The notes beneath the pieces are model-generated. The model worked only from the letters and a program-made list of their open reading frames with translations. It was not told where the DNA came from and searched no databases. A program made the translations under genes and the position numbers. From an uncultured Marinicella sp. (GTDB lineage: Bacteria > Pseudomonadota > Gammaproteobacteria > Xanthomonadales > Marinicellaceae), in NCBI GenBank assembly GCA_938008005.1, contig CALLLZ010000245.1:1-8383 (forward strand): DNA of 8,383 bases. Reading direction: 5' to 3'. Below, piece by piece: positions 1-6,236 of the stretch (its first letter is position 1; each line of letters opens with the position of its first letter).

Positions 1-60
1 TGGTTACTCCACCTTAAAATTATCCAACGCGGAGATTGGGAATCTATGAAGGCCCCGTAG

Positions 61-155
61 GGCTTGACTTTAAGCACTCATTTGCGTCGTTATGACTTAT
101 AAAAATATGAATAACTATTCGTTCTAAGTCAAGCCTAGCAATTGAGCACTTAAAG
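61..155. repeat. Block of overlapping inverted repeats
   Basis: Three complementary pairs are visible. GGCTTGACTT (61-70) is the exact reverse complement of AAGTCAAGCC (126-135). CTTTAAGCACTCATTTGC (68-85) matches the reverse complement of 138-155 at 15 of 18 bases. GACTTA (94-99) pairs with TAAGTC (125-130), around a core palindrome GAATA-AC-TATTC (109-120). The first two pairs are interleaved (A-B-A'-B'), not nested, so both cannot form together in a simple hairpin. The block resembles a dispersed intergenic repeat or a structured RNA remnant. Its identity is unknown. Confidence 0.45.
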
Positions 156-367
156 ACCAAGCAGAGAAATATGAATAGATCAGGATCTCCTTAAGTATGT
201 AAAAAATTATCATTGAAAAACCGCCTATATATTCATTTCCATATCAAATACATTGATCTATCTTAAATGTTACTGAGTCGGATTGATCTGATAGGCATCG
301 GGTTCAGTTGATCAAAAAGTCAATTTGAATTTTTCACCAAAGTATGAATGTGACTCACGTTGTTCCG

Positions 368-388
368 TATTTGGAGCGCTTCCAAATA
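368..388. repeat. Perfect 8-bp stem-loop
   Basis: TATTTGGA (368-375) and TCCAAATA (381-388) form a perfect 8-bp stem with a 5-base loop. It lies just beyond the stop codon of the truncated frame at 393-560. No strong T-run follows on either strand, so a terminator role is doubtful. A second stem, GCCCATA-TTTA-TATGGGC, lies at 404-421 inside that truncated frame. Confidence 0.4.
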
Positions 389-392
389 AAAT

Positions 393-560
393 TTAATTAT
401 ACGGCCCATATTTATATGGGCAATCAATATAAAAATTGGTAATGCCATCAGTCATATCCAAACCAGCATTACCAATAAATTTAATAATGATTTCATTGGT
501 TTGAGCGTTGGCATGGCTAGTGCAAATAAGAACAAGTGTGGTTATGAGTGTTTTGTTCAT
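393..560 (-). pseudogene. Truncated secreted MBL-fold-like fragment
   Basis: This 55-codon minus-strand frame starts with ATG at 560 and ends in TAA. Residues 1-19 look like a signal peptide (MNKT, a hydrophobic stretch, then a site after SHANA). The mature part, with FIGNAG at about 28-33, MTDG at 36-39 and then IDCPYKYG at 45-52, resembles the first two strands of MBL-fold metallo-hydrolases, where an IGNA..ITDG segment precedes a DFPY-like segment. That family continues for 200 or more residues with an HxHxDH metal site; here the frame stops before it and I find no such site downstream. It lies 34 bp after cysK, so it could be read from the cys operon. I read it as a degraded gene; a genuine small secreted peptide is the alternative. 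The family assignment rests on remembered motifs. Confidence 0.45.
431..476 (-). terminator. Possible intrinsic terminator after cysG-cysK
   Basis: On the minus strand a perfect 11-bp stem (ATTGGTAATGC with GCATTACCAAT, 20-base loop) is followed by TTTTTATATT. This stem plus T-run is terminator-like and sits about 120 bp beyond the cysK stop. The long loop and AT-rich stem weaken it. It lies inside the truncated MBL-like frame, so the repeat may also be partly coincidental. Confidence 0.3.
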
Positions 561-594
561 TTTTCATTTGAGTAAACCATTGCTAACTGTGGAG

Positions 595-1533
595 TTATAT
601 CTCGTCTGATTCTTGATCAAAGTCTTCAAACAAATAAGTACTTAAATAACGTTCACCTGTATCAGGTAACATAGCCAGTATCACAGAACCAGGTTTTGCT
701 TTTTTTGCTGTTTCTAAGGCTGCAGCGAAAGTTGCGCCTGATGAAATGCCGCAAAGTATTCCTTCTTTGGATGCCAATGCCAATGATGCGGTTTTTGATT
801 GATGTTCATCTACAGGAATTAAATCATCATAGATTTTTGGGTTCATCACATCTGCGATAAAATCAGGTGTCCAACCTTGTAGTTTGTGTGGGTTCCATTC
901 TTTACCAGACAGTAATTGTGCTTCTACCGGTTCTGTAGCCACGATTTGTATGTCAGGGCGTGCGAGCTTTAACATTTCACCCACACCCGTAATGGTCCCA
1001 CCAGTACCATAACCACTGACAAAGTAATCTAAACGTTTGCCAGCAAAATCTTTGAGTATTTCAGGGCCAGTAGTAGAGCGGTGATAAGCAGGATTGGCTT
1101 TATTCTCGAACTGACGGGATAAAAACCAACCGTGTTCTTCAGCCAATTCTTTGGCTTTAGCTACCATTCCAGTTCCTCGAGCAGCGGCTGGGGTTAGTAT
1201 AACTTTGGCGCCTAATGCGCGCATCAGTTTACGTCGTTCAATAGAGAATGTCTCACTCATGACTGCGACAAACGGGTATCCTTTGGCAGCACAAACCATA
1301 GCCAATGCAATGCCTGTATTTCCAGAAGTGGCTTCGACCACAGTTTGGCCAGCTTTTAATTGACCCTTTGCTTCGGCATCAGCAATGATGGCATGAGCCA
1401 GTCGATCTTTAACTGAGGACAGTGGATTGAAATACTCAGCTTTTACGTACATGTCGACATGACTTGGAGCCAACTTGTTAATTTTAATGACTGGCGTGTC
1501 GCCAATGGTTTCTAAGATGTTGTTATAAATCAT
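595..1533 (-). CDS. cysK: Cysteine synthase (O-acetylserine sulfhydrylase)
   Basis: This PLP enzyme converts O-acetyl-L-serine and sulfide to L-cysteine plus acetate in the cytoplasm, the last step of assimilatory cysteine synthesis. The 312-residue length is normal for the family. The PLP lysine is K42 in NPLSSVKDR; the substrate loop TSGNTG is at 69-74, the phosphate-binding GTGGT at 176-180, SSGA at 264-267 and PDTGERYLST at 290-299. The ATG start has GAGAA about 8 bases upstream. It lies 29 bp behind cysG on the same strand and is probably cotranscribed with it from the CysB-linked promoter near 3024-3052. CysM (isozyme B) is the main alternative by sequence alone, but length and the MSETFSIERR segment fit the CysK group. 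No defect is visible. Confidence 0.95.
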   Translation of the reverse strand: MIYNNILETIGDTPVIKINKLAPSHVDMYVKAEYFNPLSSVKDRLAHAIIADAEAKGQLKAGQTVVEATSGNTGIALAMVCAAKGYPFVAVMSETFSIERRKLMRALGAKVILTPAAARGTGMVAKAKELAEEHGWFLSRQFENKANPAYHRSTTGPEILKDFAGKRLDYFVSGYGTGGTITGVGEMLKLARPDIQIVATEPVEAQLLSGKEWNPHKLQGWTPDFIADVMNPKIYDDLIPVDEHQSKTASLALASKEGILCGISSGATFAAALETAKKAKPGSVILAMLPDTGERYLSTYLFEDFDQESDEI

Positions 1534-1562
1534 GTTGTTTTCTCATATTTTTATTATGTTAC

Positions 1563-2996
1563 TTAAGCGGTTTTTAAGTATGCTTTTGGTTCTTGCTGAG
1601 ATTGATGCGGTACAAACCAGTCCAGTTCTTTTGCATACTGGGTTACAGACCCAATGACAATCAATGCTGGAGATTGCACTTGATTGGCTATTATCATATC
1701 AGGTATTTGATGTAATGATCCAGTTAAGGTTCGTTGTGATTCTCTGGTGCCATTTTCGATAATTGCAACATGTTCTGTTGGCGATTTACCATTTTCAATC
1801 AGTTTATTTACTAAATGTTCTGCTTTTATTAGGCCCATGTAAACAGCCAATGTCTGGTTGTTTTTGGCGTAAAATTTCCAATCTATGGTATCTTCAGAGT
1901 CGCTACAATGTGCCGTCATGAAAGCCAAACTTTGTGCATGATCTCTGTGAGTAAGGGGTATGCCTGCATAAGCTGCACAACCAACAGCTGCTGTGATTCC
2001 TGGTACGATTTCAAATGCAATTTTGTTTTCAGCCAATGCCAACACTTCTTCACCACCACGTCCAAAGACAAATGAATCACCTCCTTTGAGGCGGCAAACC
2101 TGTTGACCGTCTCGAGCGTGTTGAATTAAAAGTTGATTGATGTTGTGTTGCTTGGTTTTGTGATTTCCAGCTTGTTTGCCCACGTCTATCAGCTCAGCGT
2201 CTTTTCTGATCATATTCATAATTTCAGATGAAATTAAATGATCATGTAAGACCACATCTGCAGTTTGTAACACTTTAATGGCTTTTATAGTCAGCAAATC
2301 TGGATTGCCTGGTCCTGCTCCAACTAAGTGAACTTTACCTTGGGTTTGATTGACTGAATTGATGATCGTTTTGATTTGTTGTTTATTGGTTGTTTTGAAC
2401 TTATCTTTAAGAATTGATTGAGATTGGTGTGACCATTGAAAAAAACGATCCCAGAACCGCCTTCGATTGTTAAAATCGGGGATTGCTGTTTTTATTTTGT
2501 TTCTTAGTTTTTTAGCGATGGTAGCTAAGTATCCAATGTTCAATGGTAATAGATACTCAATTTTTTGTTTGATTATTCTTGCCAATACAGGTGCAGAACC
2601 TTCGCTGCTAATGGCTACTACTATAGGTGACCTGTCAACTATAGCGGGTGTAATGAAATCACATAAGTCTTGTTGATCTACTGTATTAACCCAGATGTTT
2701 TTTCTTTGGGCGTAGTTGTAAACAGATTGATTAATGACTTCCTGATCTGTCGCTGAGATGATTAGATCAATGTGAAACTGATCTAGAATGTTTAAATCGG
2801 TTAAGTCACAACGCATGATTTGAATTTTTTTATTGTCGGCTAACTGCTTAATTTGATTTTCAAAGTTCAGAGCAAGACATGTTATTTTGGCACCAACCAC
2901 TAACATGTTATTAATTTTTCTCTGTGCGACTGAACCACCGCCCAGCACCAGTACTTGCTTATTTTTTAATTTGATGTTTATGGGTAGGTAATTCAT
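1563..2996 (-). CDS. cysG: Siroheme synthase CysG (trifunctional fusion)
   Basis: CysG converts uroporphyrinogen III to siroheme, the cofactor of sulfite and nitrite reductases, through SAM-dependent bismethylation, NAD-dependent oxidation and iron chelation. Residues 1 to about 200 form the precorrin-2 dehydrogenase/ferrochelatase half: Rossmann loop GGGSVA (19-24), the probable catalytic Asp D107 (VNTVD) and DRSP...SSEGSAPVLAR (121-140). A Lys/Gln-rich linker (about 198-218) leads to the uroporphyrinogen III methyltransferase half: VGAGPGNPDLLT (225-236), GKQAG with K274, LKGGDSFVFGRGGEE (303-317), VPGITAA (331-337), GIPLTHRD (345-352) and VYMGL with M387. The 477-residue length is close to the enterobacterial enzyme. 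It is the first gene of the cysG-cysK pair and is divergent from cysB. The upstream promoter and LysR box indicate CysB control. All expected residues appear intact. Confidence 0.97.
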   Translation of the reverse strand: MNYLPINIKLKNKQVLVLGGGSVAQRKINNMLVVGAKITCLALNFENQIKQLADNKKIQIMRCDLTDLNILDQFHIDLIISATDQEVINQSVYNYAQRKNIWVNTVDQQDLCDFITPAIVDRSPIVVAISSEGSAPVLARIIKQKIEYLLPLNIGYLATIAKKLRNKIKTAIPDFNNRRRFWDRFFQWSHQSQSILKDKFKTTNKQQIKTIINSVNQTQGKVHLVGAGPGNPDLLTIKAIKVLQTADVVLHDHLISSEIMNMIRKDAELIDVGKQAGNHKTKQHNINQLLIQHARDGQQVCRLKGGDSFVFGRGGEEVLALAENKIAFEIVPGITAAVGCAAYAGIPLTHRDHAQSLAFMTAHCSDSEDTIDWKFYAKNNQTLAVYMGLIKAEHLVNKLIENGKSPTEHVAIIENGTRESQRTLTGSLHQIPDMIIANQVQSPALIVIGSVTQYAKELDWFVPHQSQQEPKAYLKTA

Positions 2997-3023
2997 TGTT
3001 AACTCAATATTTCTTTATCGCTC

Positions 3024-3052
3024 AATATAACAACCTCAGGATTAATTCCCAA
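3024..3052 (-). promoter_or_regulatory. Predicted sigma70 promoter of cysG-cysK
   Basis: On the minus strand TTGGGA (3047-3052, -35) is followed by a 17-bp spacer and TATATT (3024-3029, -10, 5 of 6 consensus bases). The predicted start near 3017 gives a 5' leader of about 20 bases before the cysG ATG. The only nearby ribosome-binding match is a weak TTGAG. Confidence 0.5.
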
Positions 3053-3073
3053 ATAGCAAAAAAGCATGGGTAT

Positions 3074-3088
3074 ATAACAAAAAGTTAT
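3074..3088. promoter_or_regulatory. LysR-type binding dyad, probable CysB site
   Basis: ATAAC-AAAAA-GTTAT is a perfect dyad that contains the LysR-family signature T-N11-A (T3075, A3087). Its centre (3081) is about 64 bp upstream of the predicted cysG start and about 63 bp upstream of the predicted cysB start, close to the usual -65 recognition site of LysR-type regulators. With cysB adjacent, CysB is the natural candidate protein. Five-bp arms alone could occur by chance in AT-rich DNA; the position is what adds weight. Confidence 0.5.
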
Positions 3089-3089
3089 C

Positions 3090-3105
3090 AGACGTTTAGC
3101 CGTCT
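3090..3105. repeat. Second dyad beside the cysB -35
   Basis: AGACG-TTTAGC-CGTCT is a perfect 5-bp inverted repeat one base after the LysR dyad and just before the predicted cysB -35 hexamer. It could be an accessory regulator site or a repressor site; no function is proven by the sequence. Confidence 0.3.
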
Positions 3106-3108
3106 ATA

Positions 3109-3137
3109 TTGCTTAAATGAAATAAGATTGATAAGAT
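3109..3137 (+). promoter_or_regulatory. Predicted promoter of cysB
   Basis: TTGCTT (3109-3114) and TAAGAT (3132-3137) are separated by 17 bp, and the -10 is preceded by TGA (3129-3131), an extended -10 motif. The hexamers match consensus only moderately. The predicted start near 3144 leaves a leader of about 31 bases. Confidence 0.35.
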
Positions 3138-3174
3138 TCGGTCTACTTAGGAAATATATTAATGAAGCAATACA

Positions 3175-4155
3175 ATGAAATTACAACAATTGAGATTTTT
3201 TGTATCAGTTTGTCACAGCGGTTTAAACGTAACAGCAGCTGCCAAACAATTATTTACTTCACAACCAGGGGTGAGTAGACAAGTACGTTTGTTAGAAGAT
3301 GAACTTGGTTTTAGCTTGTTCGTAAGGCAAGGAAAGGCATTGGTTTCGCTCACCTATGCAGGTAAAGAAGTCTTGAGTAGGGCTGAGAAAATTCTTAAAG
3401 AGGTGGAAAATATCAAAGCATTCAGCCATGAATTAACCAATGAACATAACGGCCAACTTAATATTGCTACTACCCATACCCAAGCGCGGTATGTATTGCC
3501 GCCTGTGTTAAAGAAATTACATGCTGTTTATCCATCTATAAAAGTTAACTTATTACAAGGGACTTCACAACAGAACCTTAAATCTTTACGTGAAGGGGAA
3601 GTGGATTTTGTCATCAGCTCTGGAGGCACTGAACAAGCCAGTGACTTGGTTAAACTGGATTTGTTCAAGTGGCAAAGAAAAATAGTGGTTCCCAAAAATC
3701 ATACTTTAGCCAAACAATCAACATTGAGTCTTGAGGAGCTTTCTAAACACCCTTTAATTGTTTATGTTGGTAATGATAAAGCCAGTTCAAGTTTGGTACA
3801 GGCATTTAATGCGGCCCAATTAGACTATAAGATTGTTTTTACCGCCAGAGATTCGGACGTGATTAAAACTTATGTTAGGTCTGAACTGGGTGTGGGTATT
3901 ATTGCCGGTATGGCAGTGGATGAAAAATTAGATGATGATTTGCATGCCATAGATACGGTTGGTGTTTTACCTTTAAGCAGCACTTGGTTGGCTTTTAATC
4001 CCAGTTTATTTATGCGCGGGTTTATGCATGAATTTATCCAGTTATTTGCTCCGCATGTCAAACGTGAACAAATTCAATCTGCAATTGATAACAAGTTGTT
4101 ATTAATTGATCCACAAAAGATATCACAACCCATCGATTCTGCATGGCACAGTTGA
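3175..4155 (+). CDS. cysB: LysR-family regulator CysB
   Basis: This is the master transcriptional regulator of sulfate assimilation; in enterics it activates cys genes in response to N-acetylserine and represses its own gene. Residues 1-60 carry the winged HTH (recognition helix around SQPGVSRQVRLLEDELG, 29-45). The effector domain follows. ATTHTQARY at 98-106 has T100, T102 and Q103, matching the inducer/sulfate contacts known for Klebsiella CysB; W166 is also present. SDVIKTYVRSELGVG at 227-241 is a strong CysB signature. The 326-residue length is typical. The ATG has GAAG 7 bases upstream. It is divergent from cysG with a shared control region. The segment after Y197, VGNDKASSS, departs from the TFGFTGRS seen in enteric CysB, placing K202 where a ligand-contacting Thr is expected. 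The enteric paralogue Cbl is a less likely alternative given the neighbours. Confidence 0.93.
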   Translation: MKLQQLRFFVSVCHSGLNVTAAAKQLFTSQPGVSRQVRLLEDELGFSLFVRQGKALVSLTYAGKEVLSRAEKILKEVENIKAFSHELTNEHNGQLNIATTHTQARYVLPPVLKKLHAVYPSIKVNLLQGTSQQNLKSLREGEVDFVISSGGTEQASDLVKLDLFKWQRKIVVPKNHTLAKQSTLSLEELSKHPLIVYVGNDKASSSLVQAFNAAQLDYKIVFTARDSDVIKTYVRSELGVGIIAGMAVDEKLDDDLHAIDTVGVLPLSSTWLAFNPSLFMRGFMHEFIQLFAPHVKREQIQSAIDNKLLLIDPQKISQPIDSAWHS

Positions 4156-4212
4156 AACATCGTGGTTGTGTAATGACAGAAAACCTATTCAAAGCTGCGA
4201 AAGGTAGATGAC

Positions 4213-4947
4213 TTACAAGTTGATTTTTTTAAAAACGAATTCGGGTATAGATTTAATAACTTTCATGATCCAATACCACTTCAGTGGCAAATAAACGATG
4301 TTCTTATTTTTCTGTTGATTCTTATAGATCAATTGCGCTATTTCTTTGGGTTCGGCGGAGAGGTATTTAGATATTTGTTTATCTTGGCTCATTTTGGTTT
4401 TTACGTAACCCAGTTTAATTTCTGTTACAGGAATGTTTAATCCACTCAATTGGTTTCTTAAACCTGATAAATAAGTACTTAAGCCTGCTTTAGCTGCACC
4501 GTAGGTGTAGTTACTTTTTTTACCTCGATCTCCAGCAACTGAAGTAATAATGGCGAAAAAACCAGATTTTTTGGTTTTAAAATATTGAGAAAATACTTGT
4601 ATAACAAATGTTAATGAAGAAAAGTTAGTGTTAATTATCAACTGAGTTTCTTGGTCACTAGACTCTGCTTTTTGTTGGTCACCTAAATAGCCAACAACAG
4701 ATACCACGCCCTTGATATCTAATTGCTGTATGTCCCTCTTGAACACCTTGATTGCCCCAGTGTCGTTGACATCCAATGTTAGATGCATGGATTTGATTGG
4801 GTATTGTGCCATCAGTTGTTTTGATAAGGTTTTTGCAGCAGCTGTGTTCCTGCCAATAACCATGACAGCGTGGCCATGTGATGCATAGGTGTTCGCTAAT
4901 TCAATGCCTATATCGCCTGTGGCGCCTAATATGGCTACATAACTCAT
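4213..4947 (-). CDS. dprE2: DprE2-like SDR ketoreductase
   Basis: This is probably the reductase half of the decaprenylphosphoryl-ribose 2'-epimerase: it would reduce the polyprenyl-phospho-2-keto-erythro-pentofuranose made by the DprE1 partner to polyprenyl-phospho-D-arabinofuranose, using NAD(P)H at the inner face of the membrane. The 244-residue SDR has GATGDIG at 8-14, N108, S136 and the Y149xxxK153 pair. The stretch SVAGDRGKKSNYTYGAAKAG (136-155) follows the mycobacterial DprE2 pattern SVAGxRxxxSNxxYGxxKAG, which is more specific than generic SDR motifs. A basic C-terminal tail with a hydrophobic stretch (about 219-244) may aid membrane association. Its ATG overlaps the stop of the FAD oxidase gene (ATGA), implying translational coupling. 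It is the last gene of the operon. A generic SDR with another substrate cannot be excluded, but the partner gene argues against that. Confidence 0.85.
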   Translation of the reverse strand: MSYVAILGATGDIGIELANTYASHGHAVMVIGRNTAAAKTLSKQLMAQYPIKSMHLTLDVNDTGAIKVFKRDIQQLDIKGVVSVVGYLGDQQKAESSDQETQLIINTNFSSLTFVIQVFSQYFKTKKSGFFAIITSVAGDRGKKSNYTYGAAKAGLSTYLSGLRNQLSGLNIPVTEIKLGYVKTKMSQDKQISKYLSAEPKEIAQLIYKNQQKNKNIVYLPLKWYWIMKVIKSIPEFVFKKINL

Positions 4948-6236
4948 AATCCGAGCCTCTGTGATAACAATGATTGAAATTTACCTTGAGGGTCAACTTG
5001 TTGTTTTACCTGCTTAAAATTCACGTATTGGGGGTAATGCTTTTGAAAAACTTCTTTAGAAATCCGACGATTTTTACATAAATATACTTTGCCACAGTAC
5101 TTGGTGACTGTTTCATCCATTTGAGTAAACAATTCTTTGAGCCGTTGATCCATTTTAAAATCAATGGCCAGGGTATAACCTTTTAATGGAAATGAAAAGG
5201 TGTTTTTATTGGCCGGACCCATTTTTTTTATTGAAATTAAATACATGGTCTGTTTAGATTTTTTAACCAACAAAAGCAGTTCCAAGATACCATCATAACT
5301 ATGTTCTTGTGGAAAAACGCATTGATACTGAGTCACACCTTTCTTTCCATACAGCACTTTGGCGTCTTTAATTTTGTTCAAAGGAAAGAAAAATGTAAAT
5401 AAATCAACGTGTTTGATTTTATAACGGGCCTTAAATGGGTAAAACCAATTAAATAAACGTTGAGTTATCGGATTTAATATCCAACTGATTGGTAAAGACA
5501 TTGGCTTCTTGATTGGGGCCACTGCGGCTGTCTGCTTGTCTTGATCGGAGTGGCTTGCGAGATTGACGATTCCCAGACCCATTTGTTCTTTTGAGCTACT
5601 GCCATTGATCCAAGCGACCATATAATCTTCGTGTGTATGCTGCTCCATTGTTAACAAGGTGTTTTTTAATGAAGTGGTTTTAATTTGTTTGCTAACCAGT
5701 TGTGAACTAGAAATTTTAATCAGTTGAATGGTGACACTAAGAACAATACCGGTTAGGCCCATACCTCCACAGGTATTTAATAGCAGATCATGATGTTGAC
5801 TTCGATCACATCGTATGATTTGGCCTTGTGCTGTGAGTAGGCTCAATGATAAAACATGTTCAGTAAAAGAGCCAAAATGGTAATGGTTTTTACCGTGTAC
5901 ATCACTGGCGATGGCGCCGCCAATGGTTGCCTCATAAGTGCCAGGAATAACAGGTAAAAGCCATTTTTGGGGCGTAATATGGGTTAACAGTTGTTTTATG
6001 TTAACGCCAGACTGACAAGTGATTATGCCGGTATCTGGGTTAAATTCAGTGATCTTATTGAGTTGTTTTGTTGTGATGATTTTTTCTGCCAGTGCACAGT
6101 CATTATAATTGGCTTGATTACCTTGAGTGATGATTTGATCATAATCGGCAACCAATAATTTTAATTCAACCACTGATGTTGGGCTTATCAATTCAGCATC
6201 ATGCGATGTGTTATGTGCCCAGTTCGATATTTTCAT
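4944..6236 (-). CDS. dprE1: DprE1-like FAD-dependent oxidase
   Basis: This flavoenzyme resembles decaprenylphosphoryl-beta-D-ribose 2'-oxidase, which oxidises the 2'-hydroxyl of lipid-linked ribose before DprE2 reduces it to arabinose. From the ATG at 6236 it has 430 residues (mycobacterial DprE1 has about 461). The N-terminal FAD-binding domain carries the characteristic VIPGTYEATIGGAIASDVHG (96-115), GKNHYHFGSF (115-124) and GGMGLTGIV (157-165). The C-terminal substrate domain has Y385 and K388 in VYLCK, aligning with Tyr415 and Lys418 of M. tuberculosis DprE1 from memory. A357 sits where Cys387, the benzothiazinone target, is expected. An in-frame ATG 33 bases further upstream (6269) exists, but 6236 gives a 4-base ATGA overlap with the upstream gene, like the other junctions, and an N-terminus that fits the family. 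The protein has no signal peptide or clear membrane helix. Confidence 0.88.
   Translation of the reverse strand: MKISNWAHNTSHDAELISPTSVVELKLLVADYDQIITQGNQANYNDCALAEKIITTKQLNKITEFNPDTGIITCQSGVNIKQLLTHITPQKWLLPVIPGTYEATIGGAIASDVHGKNHYHFGSFTEHVLSLSLLTAQGQIIRCDRSQHHDLLLNTCGGMGLTGIVLSVTIQLIKISSSQLVSKQIKTTSLKNTLLTMEQHTHEDYMVAWINGSSSKEQMGLGIVNLASHSDQDKQTAAVAPIKKPMSLPISWILNPITQRLFNWFYPFKARYKIKHVDLFTFFFPLNKIKDAKVLYGKKGVTQYQCVFPQEHSYDGILELLLLVKKSKQTMYLISIKKMGPANKNTFSFPLKGYTLAIDFKMDQRLKELFTQMDETVTKYCGKVYLCKNRRISKEVFQKHYPQYVNFKQVKQQVDPQGKFQSLLSQRLGL

Larger units (their letters stand above)
1..392. other. Non-coding, apparently decayed region
   Basis: I see no convincing gene in these 392 bases. All open frames on both strands are short; the longest I noticed is a minus-strand frame of 29 codons (124-213) without a ribosome binding site. 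What can be seen is a block of inverted repeats at 61-155, a small GC-rich hairpin GCCC-CGTA-GGGC at 52-63, an imperfect hairpin near 23-40, and a stem-loop at 368-388. The lack of coding signal beside the truncated frame at 393-560 suggests remnants of older genes or repeat elements. Confidence 0.6.

Noticed and set aside
124..213. Minus-strand frame of 29 codons in the left spacer
   Set aside because: Short, partly formed by the inverted-repeat block, with no ribosome binding site.
595..600. C-terminal Ile of CysK as a sign of cysteine synthase complex formation
   Set aside because: In the known complex it is the C-terminal Ile of serine acetyltransferase (CysE) that docks into CysK, so this Ile is not informative.
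1151..1363. Plus-strand open frame inside cysK
   Set aside because: It is antisense to a strongly conserved enzyme and has no features of its own.
2467..2676. Plus-strand open frame of 69 codons inside cysG
   Set aside because: It is antisense to the conserved dehydrogenase/ferrochelatase domain. Its hydrophobic look comes from the complement of basic and polar codons.
2996..3178. A 60-codon plus-strand open frame ending at the cysB start
   Set aside because: It spans the divergent promoter region and the LysR dyad, lacks a ribosome binding site, has no recognisable protein features and overlaps the cysG start. Best read as a chance frame.
3870..4061. Minus-strand open frame inside cysB
   Set aside because: It is antisense to the conserved CysB effector domain and has no ribosome binding site or domain.
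4156..4212. Terminator between the convergent cysB and dprE2-like genes
   Set aside because: I looked for a GC-rich stem followed by a T-run on both strands in these 57 bases and found none I would defend.
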